Part shown: in pieces, positions 33,299-42,048 of the stretch
Position numbering within the stretch: position 1 is the first letter of the stretch
Layout of the letters: every line of letters begins with the position of its first letter
Assembly (NCBI GenBank): GCA_937896505.1
Contig: CALBNP010000136.1
Span: 1 to 64,000 of the forward strand
Length of the DNA: 64,000 nt
DNA from: an uncultured Bacteroidales bacterium
Lineage (GTDB): Bacteria > Bacteroidota > Bacteroidia > Bacteroidales > F082
Reading direction: 5' to 3'
The notes under the pieces: model-generated
What the model saw: only the letters and a program-made list of their open reading frames with translations
Told to the model about the DNA's origin: nothing
Databases searched by the model: none
Program-made: the position numbers and the translations under genes

Positions 33299-34077
33299 TG
33301 CAAAAACAGATTGATTTGGCTGGCCTTGATTTTCTTGGCGATAATGCGCTTTTGGCTATCAAGCACAAATATAATAGGTGTGGATTCGATGTCGTAGAGT
33401 TCAAACAGGTCGCTTTCGCTGTCTTTTGCGCTGATATTGATGAAGTTGGCATCGGCAACTTGCGAATCGGGATGCGTATCGACAGCAACGATGGTGGTCT
33501 CGGGCAAAGCCGATTTCTTTAGTTCGCCGATTTCTTCGTTGCAGACGGAGCAGTCGTGGTCGAAGAAAACGAGCACCACATATCGGCTTCCGATTTCGTG
33601 CAAGTCGAAAGGTTGCCCATTAATGTCCTTGCCCTTGAAATCAGGCGCAATTTGGTTGATTTGCAATCGACGTAACCTTTCGGCCTTGTCGGCAATCATC
33701 GCAAGGTTTTCTTCTTTCAAGTCTTTGATTTCCAGCTTTGAAAAGTAATTGTCATAAAGATAGATGAAAACTTGGTCTTGCGTCATATACTCTGGATTTT
33801 GGTAACGTTCCAGCAGGTGCCAAAGGATGAAATCGCGAAGTTCGGTGCTTATGTTTCGTGCAAGAAGCCAGTCGATTTCGGTGCAGATAGAGTCGGGGAG
33901 GGGCGGCACCAACGAATCGAAATAATAGTCGATTTGCCGCTCCATCAAGGGATTGCGGTCGGTTGGACCGTCGAAATCCTCGATGCCGTCCCAGAAATGG
34001 TTCGCTTGTGCATGGCCTTGAATCGAAGCATACGCAAGGAAACATAAAAGCAGATATTTGATGAATCTTGTCTTCAC
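33295..34077 (-). CDS. DUF5106/thioredoxin-like periplasmic protein
   Basis: The product has a signal peptide (FIKYLLLCFLAYASIQGHAQ), a DUF5106-like helical domain (MERQIDYYFDSLVPP, ILWHLLERYQN) and a C-terminal thioredoxin/TlpA domain from about residue 140 (NQIAPDFKGKDINGQPFDL) with active-site CSVC in FFDHDCSVCNEE and the cis-Pro region IESTPIIFVLD. It is likely a periplasmic thiol-disulfide protein. The start codon appears to be GTG at 34077, only six bases after a minus-strand -7 box, which would make the transcript nearly leaderless. Confidence 0.82.
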   Translation of the reverse strand: MKTRFIKYLLLCFLAYASIQGHAQANHFWDGIEDFDGPTDRNPLMERQIDYYFDSLVPPLPDSICTEIDWLLARNISTELRDFILWHLLERYQNPEYMTQDQVFIYLYDNYFSKLEIKDLKEENLAMIADKAERLRRLQINQIAPDFKGKDINGQPFDLHEIGSRYVVLVFFDHDCSVCNEEIGELKKSALPETTIVAVDTHPDSQVADANFINISAKDSESDLFELYDIESTPIIFVLDSQKRIIAKKIKASQINLFLQ

Positions 34078-34082
34078 GGCTG

Positions 34083-34109
34083 CAAAAATAACAACAATCC
34101 GTATATTTG
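34083..34109. promoter_or_regulatory. Back-to-back promoters of the thioredoxin-like and EEP genes
   Basis: A minus-strand TATTTTTG occupies 34083-34090 and a plus-strand TATATTTG occupies 34102-34109. They serve genes starting at 34077 and 34129 and are only 11 bases apart, so simultaneous use would be mutually exclusive. Confidence 0.6.
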
Positions 34110-34128
34110 CAGTCTAAAATCATTTCAA

Positions 34129-35160
34129 ATGAAACGATATTTGCTTATCACTTTGTCCATGATGGCTTTTGCCTTGATGCTGCCGGCGCAAAACTCGCGA
34201 AGCATCCGTGTGGCATTCTGGAACATGGAGAATTTCTTCGACCCTTTTGTGGATAGCACACGCGCCTACAACGAGTTCACGCCCGAGGGGATGCAACATT
34301 GGACCAAGTCGCGTTTCTACACCAAGCGCAACAACATGTATAAGGCCATTCTCGCGATGTCGGAGAACCATCCCATCGGCATTTTCGGACTTTGCGAAGT
34401 GGAGAACGAATATGTGCTGAACTCGCTTTTTGCTCTGACGCCGCTTAAGAAGCACAACTACCGCTGGGTGCATTACGAAGGTCCCGACCGTCGTGGCATC
34501 GACCCGGCCATCGTTTATTCCAAAGACTGGTTCACCTTGGTGGAAAGCGCCCCCATACCTTATTATAATCCTGAGGACACGGCCTATCACTCGCGCGATA
34601 TTCTTTATGCGAAATTCATTGACAACGAGGATGATACAATTCACGTTTTCGTCAACCACTGGCCATCTCGCTACAGTGGCGAGCTGGAAACGGTAGGTTC
34701 AAGGGCATGTTCGGCAGCCATCTTGCGTGCGAAGGTGGATTCCATTTGCCAGGCTATGCCCGAAGGCTATCACGCCAAAATCATCATGATGGGCGACTTG
34801 AACGACTGCCCGACCGACCCGTCGGTGCATGATGTGCTGAAAGCACGAAAAGCATCTGAATATGAAGATGGTATGCTGTATAACCTATTCGCCGAAAATG
34901 AAGGACTGGGGTTTGAAGGCACGTTGAAGCACCAAGCCGATTGGCAGATTTTCGACCAAATTATCGTCACGCCAGCTGTGATTGACGACAAGTCGGGACT
35001 GCATTTCAAGGAAGGCTCGGCACGCATATTCTGGATGGATTTCATGCTCGAAGACGACGACACCTATCACGGCAAGAAACTGTTCAGAACCTACATCGGT
35101 CCGCGCTATTTCGGAGGTTTCAGTGACCATCTGCCCGTTTTTATCGATTTAAGCAAGTAA
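34129..35160 (+). CDS. Secreted endonuclease/exonuclease/phosphatase family protein
   Basis: A signal peptide (YLLITLSMMAFALMLPAQ) precedes an EEP fold: IRVAFWNMENFFDP holds the metal-binding Asn, FGLCEVENEYVL the Glu, VFVNHWPSR the His, IIMMGDLNDCP the Asp/Asn pair, and FSDHLPVFID the terminal Asp-His. All catalytic positions are present in 343 residues. It probably hydrolyses phosphodiesters in nucleic acids or other extracellular substrates outside the inner membrane; specificity is unknown. Confidence 0.9.
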   Translation: MKRYLLITLSMMAFALMLPAQNSRSIRVAFWNMENFFDPFVDSTRAYNEFTPEGMQHWTKSRFYTKRNNMYKAILAMSENHPIGIFGLCEVENEYVLNSLFALTPLKKHNYRWVHYEGPDRRGIDPAIVYSKDWFTLVESAPIPYYNPEDTAYHSRDILYAKFIDNEDDTIHVFVNHWPSRYSGELETVGSRACSAAILRAKVDSICQAMPEGYHAKIIMMGDLNDCPTDPSVHDVLKARKASEYEDGMLYNLFAENEGLGFEGTLKHQADWQIFDQIIVTPAVIDDKSGLHFKEGSARIFWMDFMLEDDDTYHGKKLFRTYIGPRYFGGFSDHLPVFIDLSK

Positions 35161-35177
35161 CATCGGCCTTATTTTCC

Positions 35178-35185
35178 TATTTTTG
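35178..35185 (+). promoter_or_regulatory. -7 box of the EamA transporter gene
   Basis: TATTTTTG followed by CG lies 22 bases upstream of the ATG at 35208. Confidence 0.55.
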
Positions 35186-35207
35186 CGGCTGCAAATCGCA
35201 AACAATC

Positions 35208-36113
35208 ATGTGGGTCATTTTATCGCTGACTTCAGCCTTTCTCTTAGGCTTTTACGACATTTTCAAAAAGAAATCGGTCACGGCTAATGCCATTGCACCC
35301 GTGCTGTTTTATAGCACCATGGTCAGTGCCCTCATTTTCATACCTATCATTCTGATTTCCAAGTTCAATCCATCTGCTTTGTCAGATGGTATCCTTGCGC
35401 ATTTCATGGTGGAGGATATTCCATTGAAGAGTCATTTGCTTATTCTTGGCAAGACCCTTATGGTGTTGTGTTCGTGGATGTTCAGTTACACGGCGATGAA
35501 AAATCTGCCTATCACCGTCGTCGGGCCAGTCAATCAGCTGCGGCCAGCCATATCGTTGATTTTACTGCTAATTGTGTTTCAAGAACACTTGACTGCAAAT
35601 CAATGGATTGGAGTTGTTTTGGCTATCATTTCCTTCTATCTGATGAATCGGTCGGGCAAGAAGGAAGGCATCCAGTTCAAGTCGAACAAATGGGTATTCA
35701 TGCTGTTGGCTTCGGCTTTCATCGTGGCTTTCAGCGGCATTTACGACAAATATCTTCTCAGCAAGCAGCAGATTTCGCCCGTCACCGTGCAGGCATGGTA
35801 TGCGATTTACCAATTTTTGCTCATGTTCCTTTTCATGGCTGTGGTGTGGTGGCGCCGCCGCAGGGAGCATCCATTCGAGTGGCGTTGGAGCATCATCGTC
35901 ATGGCCATATTTGTATCGGTGGCCGACTGCATTTATCTTTCAGGACTTGATCAAGAAGCCGCTGTTATCGTACTTATTCCATTGATTCTGAATGGAGTGA
36001 GATTGATTATTTCATTTACGTATGGTGCCTTGTGCTTCAAGGAGAAGAACATCCGCAGCAAGATTATCCCATTGATGATGGTCTTGGCCGCTCTGGTGTT
36101 TATGTGCATCTAA
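35208..36113 (+). CDS. EamA/DMT family inner-membrane transporter
   Basis: The 301-residue protein has about ten hydrophobic helices arranged as two EamA halves, each ending in a conserved-looking stretch (MKNLPITVVGPVNQLRPAISLILLLIVFQE in the first and EAAVIVLIPLILNGVRLIISFTYGALCFKEKN in the second, positions about 96-125 and 252-282). It belongs to the drug/metabolite transporter superfamily and probably exports a metabolite. The substrate is unknown. It is preceded by its own promoter and followed by the acyl-CoA ligase gene with another. Confidence 0.88.
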   Translation: MWVILSLTSAFLLGFYDIFKKKSVTANAIAPVLFYSTMVSALIFIPIILISKFNPSALSDGILAHFMVEDIPLKSHLLILGKTLMVLCSWMFSYTAMKNLPITVVGPVNQLRPAISLILLLIVFQEHLTANQWIGVVLAIISFYLMNRSGKKEGIQFKSNKWVFMLLASAFIVAFSGIYDKYLLSKQQISPVTVQAWYAIYQFLLMFLFMAVVWWRRRREHPFEWRWSIIVMAIFVSVADCIYLSGLDQEAAVIVLIPLILNGVRLIISFTYGALCFKEKNIRSKIIPLMMVLAALVFMCI

Positions 36114-36145
36114 GAATGTTTTTTTTACATTTCGCAAATAAAAAA

Positions 36146-36175
36146 TTTGACTTTAACGAAAAAGTCCTATTTTTG
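36146..36175 (+). promoter_or_regulatory. Promoter of the acyl-CoA ligase gene
   Basis: TTTG at 36146-36149 and TATTTTTG at 36168-36175 are 18 bases apart; the ATG follows at 36204. Confidence 0.65.
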
Positions 36176-36203
36176 TCGGATTATTGAACGAGCATTCTAT
36201 CTT

Positions 36204-37979
36204 ATGGAAATAAAACGAGTATTTGACTTGCTTCATTATTATGTGGAGCGATACCCTCGCCAAAACATTGCCCTTGCTGGCAAAAAGGATGGTGAATGGG
36301 TGAAATACAGCATTCAAGACTATCAGGAATATGCCGATATATTGAGTTATGCCCTCATCGAATTGGGCATAGTAAAAGGCGATAAAGTGGCCATGATTCT
36401 TACCAATCGTCCTGAATGGAACATGATTGACATGGCTGTGAATCAGGTGGGAGCCATTACGGTTCCGATTTATCCGACCATCAGCGAAGAAGATTACCGT
36501 TACATCTTGTCGCAATGTGATGCGAAAATGGTCATCATTGATGGCTTGGCCGTGATGAATAAGGTAACCGCCATCTTGCCTGACGCGCCAAATGTGAAGA
36601 TGGTCTATACCATGATTGACCGCGAGATTTATCCGTATTACGACCAGTTGGTTCAGCTGGGAAGAGAGCATCCACATCCTGAGGAACTGAAAGCGCGAGA
36701 GGAACAGGTTTTCGAAACCGATTGTGCCACAATTATTTATACTTCAGGAACGACTGGGACGCCTAAAGGTGTCATGCTGTCGAACAAGAACCTGATGAGC
36801 CAATTCAAGTGCTTCTGCCACACGCCTTCACCCGATTCGAAGGTGGCTTTCAGTTTCCTACCCGTCTGCCACGCCTACGAGCGCGCCTTGATTTACATGT
36901 ACCAATACAATGGCATGTCAATCTATTACGCTGAAAGTCTGGCAACTATTGCTGATAACATGAAGGAAGTGCAACCCAATATGATGTGTGCTGTGCCTCG
37001 TGTGCTTGAGCGTTTTTACGAGTCAATCTACCAAGCGGGTAAGAAGATGAAAGGGATGTCGAGGACCATTTATTTTTGGGCTTTGCATCTCGGTGAGAAA
37101 TACAAGGTTAGCCAACAGAAACGCGGATGGTTCTTTGATTTCAAGTTAAGAATTGCTGATAAATTGGTTTACAGTAAGATACGTGAAAAATTGGGTGCCG
37201 AGCATTTCGACATTATCGTGTCGGGAGCCGCTTCCATTTCGCAAAAGATGTCGGGATTTTTCTCGGCCATCGGAATGCCGGTTTTTGAAGGTTATGGCCT
37301 TACCGAAACATCACCAGTTATCTCTGTCAGCAACCGTTCTGAACATGGCCGTGAAGTGGGTTATGTAGGTCAACCGATTGAAGGTGTGCAAGTTAAGATT
37401 ACTAACGAAGGCGAAATCATTTGTAAAGGCCACAATGTGATGATGGGTTATTACAAGAATCCAGAACTCACTGCCGAAGTCATCGACAAGGATGGCTGGT
37501 TCCATACAGGCGACATGGGCCGCTTCAATGATTATGGAATGCTGCAAATCACGGGTCGTATCAAGAGCCTGTTCAAGACTTCGGGCGGAAAATACATCAA
37601 TCCGGAGGTGATTGAAGCCAAGTTCTGCTCCTCAAAAATGATTGACCAGGTTTTGGTGGTTGGCGAAAACCAGAAATTTGCCGGTGCACTTATTGTGCCG
37701 AGTTTCACCTATTTGAAATCGTGGTGCAAGAGCCAGAAAATCAAATTCACCGCCCCGGAAGAAATCATCCAAAACAAGGATGTCATCAAGATGTATTCGC
37801 GTGAAGTGAATCGTTTGAATTCAGGCTTGGGCGAAACCGAAAAGGTGAAGAAACATGTGCTCGTTGCCGACGAATGGACAGTTGCCAACGGAATGCTCAC
37901 CCCAACCCTCAAGGTTAGGAGAAAAGTAGTGATGCAGCACTACAATGAATTGATTGACAGTTTGTTCGAACAAAAATAA
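36204..37979 (+). CDS. Long-chain acyl-CoA synthetase (AMP-forming)
   Basis: The start at 36204 (MEIKRVFDLLHYYVERY) follows a promoter; the upstream in-frame ATG at 36147 is inside it. The 591-residue enzyme has the AMP-binding P-loop IIYTSGTTGTPKGVM, the FEGYGLTETSPVIS motif, the YYKNPELTAEVIDKDGWFHTGD hinge region and GRIKSLFKTSGGKYINPE. It activates fatty acids to acyl-CoA at the inner membrane for lipid synthesis or degradation. The response-regulator gene follows after 16 bases and may be co-transcribed. Confidence 0.93.
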   Translation: MEIKRVFDLLHYYVERYPRQNIALAGKKDGEWVKYSIQDYQEYADILSYALIELGIVKGDKVAMILTNRPEWNMIDMAVNQVGAITVPIYPTISEEDYRYILSQCDAKMVIIDGLAVMNKVTAILPDAPNVKMVYTMIDREIYPYYDQLVQLGREHPHPEELKAREEQVFETDCATIIYTSGTTGTPKGVMLSNKNLMSQFKCFCHTPSPDSKVAFSFLPVCHAYERALIYMYQYNGMSIYYAESLATIADNMKEVQPNMMCAVPRVLERFYESIYQAGKKMKGMSRTIYFWALHLGEKYKVSQQKRGWFFDFKLRIADKLVYSKIREKLGAEHFDIIVSGAASISQKMSGFFSAIGMPVFEGYGLTETSPVISVSNRSEHGREVGYVGQPIEGVQVKITNEGEIICKGHNVMMGYYKNPELTAEVIDKDGWFHTGDMGRFNDYGMLQITGRIKSLFKTSGGKYINPEVIEAKFCSSKMIDQVLVVGENQKFAGALIVPSFTYLKSWCKSQKIKFTAPEEIIQNKDVIKMYSREVNRLNSGLGETEKVKKHVLVADEWTVANGMLTPTLKVRRKVVMQHYNELIDSLFEQK

Positions 37980-37995
37980 ACATTTCATTGCCGCA

Positions 37996-39333
37996 ATGAA
38001 ACACAAGATTCTTGTGGTTGAAGACGATGCCTCGTTTGGCATGATGTTGCTGACTTGGCTGAAAAAGAATGGTTATGATGCTGTTCTCGCCTCGCGTTAC
38101 GAACAAGCTAAAATCGAGATTTCATCAAAGGGTTTCAGCTTGATAATCACCGATTTGCGTTTGCCAGATGGAGACGGCATTCTGCTCATGACTTGGGTGC
38201 GCGAAAAGATGAAAAGCCATGTGCCCATCATCGTGATGACAGGTTATGCCGAAGTGCAAACGGCTGTCTCGGCCATGAAGCTTGGCGCTTTCGATTATCT
38301 GAAGAAACCCATCAATCCAAGCGTGCTCCAAGAAAAGATAGAGGCAGCCTTGGCTGTTTCTGGAGAAGAGATGGTGGAGGAGTTTATTCCACAACGCAAG
38401 CAGTTCGTCCGCGGCTCAAGCCCTGTGATGCAACGACTTTACAAACATGTCGAGTTGGTTGCACCTACGCGTTTCTCCGTACTTATCCTTGGCGAAAGCG
38501 GAACGGGGAAGGAATACATCGCCCGTATGATTCACGATTGCAGCCCGCGCAAAAATGCTCCTTTCATTCCTGTGGATTGCGGAAGTTTGTCGAAGGAATT
38601 GGCTCCGTCTGAATTGTTTGGCCACCTGAAAGGCTCTTTCACGTCGGCCATTTCCGACAAGAAAGGTGTCTTCGAACAAGCCAAGGGCGGAACGGTGTTT
38701 TTGGACGAAGTAGGCAATTTGCCCTACGAGGTTCAGATGCAAATGCTTCGCGCTTTGCAGGAACAAAAAGTACGTCCTGTTGGCTCGGCCACCGATGTCA
38801 ATGTGGATGTGCGCATTGTGGCTGCTACTAACGAAAATATTGAAAAAGCCATCAGCGAAGGTCGTTTCCGCCAGGATTTATACCACCGCATCAACGAGTT
38901 TGCCCTCGAAGTTCCGCCTTTGCGTGAGCGTCTTGAAGATTTTGACGAGCTGATAGCGTTTTTCATTGAGCAAGCTAACCTTGAATTGGGCAAGAATGTG
39001 AAAGGCATTTCGGAAGAAGCCTTGCGCGTGATGAAACTCCAGCCTTGGAATGGCAATCTCCGCGAATTGCGCAATGTGGTGCGCCGTTGCGTGTTGTTCT
39101 CTGAAAGCGAGAGGATTGAATTGGATGATTTGCCCGTTTTCACTCAACCGACAAAAACAGCATTGCAAACGACTGTAGATGAAGATTTTGCCTTGCGTCC
39201 TGGCGATGAAAAAGAGCAAATCGAAACGGCACTGCGCAAAGTTCGTGGCAACAAGACCGTGGCTGCCAAATTGCTTCAAATCGACCGCAAGACCTTATAT
39301 AATAAGATGCACTTATATGGAATCGATTTGTAG
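37996..39333 (+). CDS. NtrC-type sigma-54 response regulator
   Basis: The start at 37996 (MKHKILVVEDDASFG) begins a receiver with phospho-acceptor Asp in LIITDLRLPDGDG and Lys in LKKPINP. The AAA+ domain has Walker A GESGTGKEYIA, Walker B GGTVFLDEVG and arginine fingers, and a Fis-type helix-turn-helix ends the chain (NKTVAAKLLQIDRKTLYNKM). The sigma-54 contact loop reads GSFTSA instead of GAFTGA, with the second glycine replaced. It is convergent with a hybrid histidine kinase 25 bases downstream, its probable partner. Confidence 0.93.
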   Translation: MKHKILVVEDDASFGMMLLTWLKKNGYDAVLASRYEQAKIEISSKGFSLIITDLRLPDGDGILLMTWVREKMKSHVPIIVMTGYAEVQTAVSAMKLGAFDYLKKPINPSVLQEKIEAALAVSGEEMVEEFIPQRKQFVRGSSPVMQRLYKHVELVAPTRFSVLILGESGTGKEYIARMIHDCSPRKNAPFIPVDCGSLSKELAPSELFGHLKGSFTSAISDKKGVFEQAKGGTVFLDEVGNLPYEVQMQMLRALQEQKVRPVGSATDVNVDVRIVAATNENIEKAISEGRFRQDLYHRINEFALEVPPLRERLEDFDELIAFFIEQANLELGKNVKGISEEALRVMKLQPWNGNLRELRNVVRRCVLFSESERIELDDLPVFTQPTKTALQTTVDEDFALRPGDEKEQIETALRKVRGNKTVAAKLLQIDRKTLYNKMHLYGIDL

Positions 39334-39358
39334 GATATTCGATAAGTGTTGCGGCAAT

Positions 39359-41794
39359 TCATCCTATCATTGTACCTTCAATATCTTCTAGCAACTTATC
39401 AGTTTGCCCCATAAACTTCATGGCGTCTTCAACCCAATCGGGGTAGGTTTCGGCTGAGTCGGCCTTGCCTCTCATTTCATTCATCTTTGAGAGGAAAGTG
39501 ATGTCTTGCCCGAGTTGCGTAAACATGGGTAACATTTTATGACACAGTGCTTGTGCACCGATGAAATCGTTGTTGTCAATGCAATTGTTAAAGGCGAGCA
39601 AATCGTTGGCAGTGGAAGATGAAAAGACTTCCAGGATGGAACGGATGGATTCGTTGTCGTACCCCATCATCTCGCAAAAGATAGGAAATTTTTCCTTGAA
39701 AGGTGATTCTGCAGTTTCGATTATTTGATCGTTTGCTCGACCAAATATTTTCTCTAAGTCAATCAGATTGAATGGTTTGTGAATGAAACCGTCGAAACCT
39801 TCCTCTTTAGCTTTTTCGTTGTTGTATTCCATACGGGCAGTCATGAGAATCACAGGCTTCTCTGGGTCTATCTTCTTGAACAATTGTAGGATATCGTTCC
39901 CGCTTACGGCACCCATTTCGCGGTCAGTAAGGATGTAGTCGAAGGCATCTATCTGATGCAAGGCATATTCAACGTCGTTTTTCGAACTGCACGGAATGCC
40001 GATATGTCCGAGTTTTTCCAAAAGTCCTTCCAAAACTGACAATAAGGTGTTATCGTCGTCGATTATCAAAATATTGAGAGGCAGGAAATTATGTTGGAGA
40101 ATCGTACCTTGTTCCTCGTTTTCCTCATGTGCAATTTCGATAGGTATCGTGACATTGAAATGGCTTCCTTTCCCGACTTCCGACTCGACCTTGATTTCGC
40201 CTTCCAGCAAATCAACGAGACCTTTCACAACGGACAAACCGTAACCGCTGCCTTCGGCAAATTGGTTGTAGGTGTCGATGCGGGCAAAAGGCTTGAAAAC
40301 CTCATCAATCTTGTCTTGTGGAATGCCCATACCGCTGTCAATGATGTCGATGACAAGCCTTGAATCGTCAACCTTTGCCTTAAACTCCACGGAGCCTTCT
40401 AAGGTGTATTTAATGCCGTTTGAAATCAAGTTACTTATTATCTGCTTGATTTTCAGCTTGTCAGAAACGATTATGGTTTCTTCAGAAATGTCGGAGTTGA
40501 AAGCGAATAGAAGTCGTTTCTGCTGTGCAATAGGTTCGAACATGGCGACAGTTTCCTGACAGAGCGTCAACGCGTCGAAAGGCGTCTTTTCTGCTTTTAG
40601 CTTGCCTTGTTCAAGACTTGAGAACTCCAACAGGTTGGTGAGCAAGTTTAGAATGTGGTCGGCAGACTGTTCTATCGATTTGATTTCCTTTTCGTTAACC
40701 GACTTGTCCATAAGTTCGGCATTGCCAAGAATGGAAGTCAGAGGAGTTTTGATGTCGTGCGAAACGGAGAGTAACAGTTTATGACGGCTTTCCAACACTT
40801 CTTCGGTCCGCTTCTGAGCATCCTCGGCAGCGAGACGCATTTTTGCAATTTTATTTACATCGTTGACAATCAATATGATGAATATAATTATTAAAAGCAA
40901 AGTCACAAAGCCAATCAAGGATGAAATCTTGGTGTTTTCTTTGATTAAGGCCTCGCTTTTCGAAATTTCAGCCACCGTTGAGTCGAGAATTTCCTGGTTG
41001 AGTTGAAGCAACATAGTAGAGATTTTCTCCGATAGTTGGTTGTCGTCGGCAATCAGTTGGCTGGCTTGCTTTTCGTATTCCTTTATTTTGGCTTTGTATT
41101 CGTTTTTAGCCTGGTCGGATAAGGAACGTAGGTCGTAAAGTATTGGAAGACTATCTGTTTCGTGCTTTACTAACGTGTCGTGTCGTACAATTGAAACTTG
41201 CACGATGCTGTCTTCTTCAGGACTGAAAACGTTGCCAATCCGTTGCCAAAAGTTGAGTCTCTTTTTCTGATGAACGATTGTGTCTTTGATGGTTGTCGTA
41301 ACGAAAGTGGGTTCTTCGCGTTTAATAGGTTGATAGTCATCGATGGTGCGGTCAAATTCGACTAACGGATTGAAGTTGTAGAACTGCATTGATAAGGTAT
41401 AGCTGATTTTTCCCTTCTTTTCGATAAGTGCTGCAATTTCGTTGATTCTCTGCTTGTTTTGTTCGCTGAAATCGGTTCTTGATATGGAATCGGCTATGCT
41501 GTAAAGTTCATCGCGCTGTTGTGCAAACTGATTGATGAGTAGTGGATTGTTTGAAAAAGCTATGAGATTGGAAGTGTTTTGTGCGGTATGGACTTTTTGC
41601 GTGAATTGGCTTGCCCATTCAAGGGTCGTGTTTTTTGATTTGATGTTAGTCCTTTGATTTTCAATGGAATGGCGCATGTCGAAAATATAATAGAACATGG
41701 CGTAACACAATGCTATAACGAACAGATAGGTTGCAACTATCTTCCAGTTCGTGTTCCGTTCAACGGAATTCCTATTTTTTTCTTCTTTTGTCAT
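39359..41794 (-). CDS. Hybrid histidine kinase with receiver and Hpt domains
   Basis: The start at 41794 gives 811 residues. Two membrane helices (about 18-38 and 288-308) bracket a helical periplasmic sensor. Then come the H-box LLSVSHDIKTPLTS, N-box ISNLISNGIKYT, DSGMGIP and GSGYGLSVV of the ATPase, a receiver (NILIIDDDN, phospho-acceptor in YILTDREMG, HKPFN), and a C-terminal Hpt with ALCHKMLPMFTQ. This is a complete phosphorelay in one chain, probably passing phosphate to the NtrC-type regulator encoded opposite. The signal is unknown. Confidence 0.93.
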   Translation of the reverse strand: MTKEEKNRNSVERNTNWKIVATYLFVIALCYAMFYYIFDMRHSIENQRTNIKSKNTTLEWASQFTQKVHTAQNTSNLIAFSNNPLLINQFAQQRDELYSIADSISRTDFSEQNKQRINEIAALIEKKGKISYTLSMQFYNFNPLVEFDRTIDDYQPIKREEPTFVTTTIKDTIVHQKKRLNFWQRIGNVFSPEEDSIVQVSIVRHDTLVKHETDSLPILYDLRSLSDQAKNEYKAKIKEYEKQASQLIADDNQLSEKISTMLLQLNQEILDSTVAEISKSEALIKENTKISSLIGFVTLLLIIIFIILIVNDVNKIAKMRLAAEDAQKRTEEVLESRHKLLLSVSHDIKTPLTSILGNAELMDKSVNEKEIKSIEQSADHILNLLTNLLEFSSLEQGKLKAEKTPFDALTLCQETVAMFEPIAQQKRLLFAFNSDISEETIIVSDKLKIKQIISNLISNGIKYTLEGSVEFKAKVDDSRLVIDIIDSGMGIPQDKIDEVFKPFARIDTYNQFAEGSGYGLSVVKGLVDLLEGEIKVESEVGKGSHFNVTIPIEIAHEENEEQGTILQHNFLPLNILIIDDDNTLLSVLEGLLEKLGHIGIPCSSKNDVEYALHQIDAFDYILTDREMGAVSGNDILQLFKKIDPEKPVILMTARMEYNNEKAKEEGFDGFIHKPFNLIDLEKIFGRANDQIIETAESPFKEKFPIFCEMMGYDNESIRSILEVFSSSTANDLLAFNNCIDNNDFIGAQALCHKMLPMFTQLGQDITFLSKMNEMRGKADSAETYPDWVEDAMKFMGQTDKLLEDIEGTMIG

Positions 41795-41801
41795 GGGACT
41801 G

Positions 41802-41828
41802 CAAATGTAGTTTTTTTTCTTATTTTTG
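41802..41828. promoter_or_regulatory. Back-to-back promoters of the hybrid kinase and the 63-residue protein
   Basis: On the minus strand TACATTTG (41802-41809) lies eight bases from the kinase start at 41794; on the plus strand TATTTTTG (41821-41828) precedes the ATG at 41845. Confidence 0.6.
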
Positions 41829-41844
41829 CGCAAATTATTTAGCC

Positions 41845-42036
41845 ATGAAAGTTTTTGTCAATGATGTAGAAGTCAATATTTTCGAGGGTGCTCGCGTGAT
41901 TGATGCGGCTCATAAGTTCATACAGCAGTTCGAGTTATTCGAAAAATTAAAGCATTTGACGGCACGAGATGCTTTCCACAACCGCATCGACCTTGACGGT
42001 GCTTTGCGCGATGGCAGCAGAATTTATCTAGATTAA
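41845..42036 (+). CDS. Small 63-residue protein, possibly beta-grasp
   Basis: The ATG at 41845 follows a good -7 box; the upstream in-frame extension overlaps the kinase gene and promoters. The sequence starts MKVFVNDVEVNIFEGARVID, like the first strands of a ThiS/MoaD-type or ferredoxin-like beta-grasp fold, then a helix (AHKFIQQFELFEKLKH) and ends DGALRDGSRIYLD. It lacks a C-terminal Gly-Gly, so sulfur carrier activity is not expected. It is 12 bases before the 5'-nucleotidase gene and probably co-transcribed. Confidence 0.65.
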   Translation: MKVFVNDVEVNIFEGARVIDAAHKFIQQFELFEKLKHLTARDAFHNRIDLDGALRDGSRIYLD

Positions 42037-42048
42037 AACATCAGACTT

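Noticed and set aside
41731..41844. N-terminal extension of the 63-residue protein
   Set aside because: It overlaps the hybrid kinase coding region and both divergent promoters.
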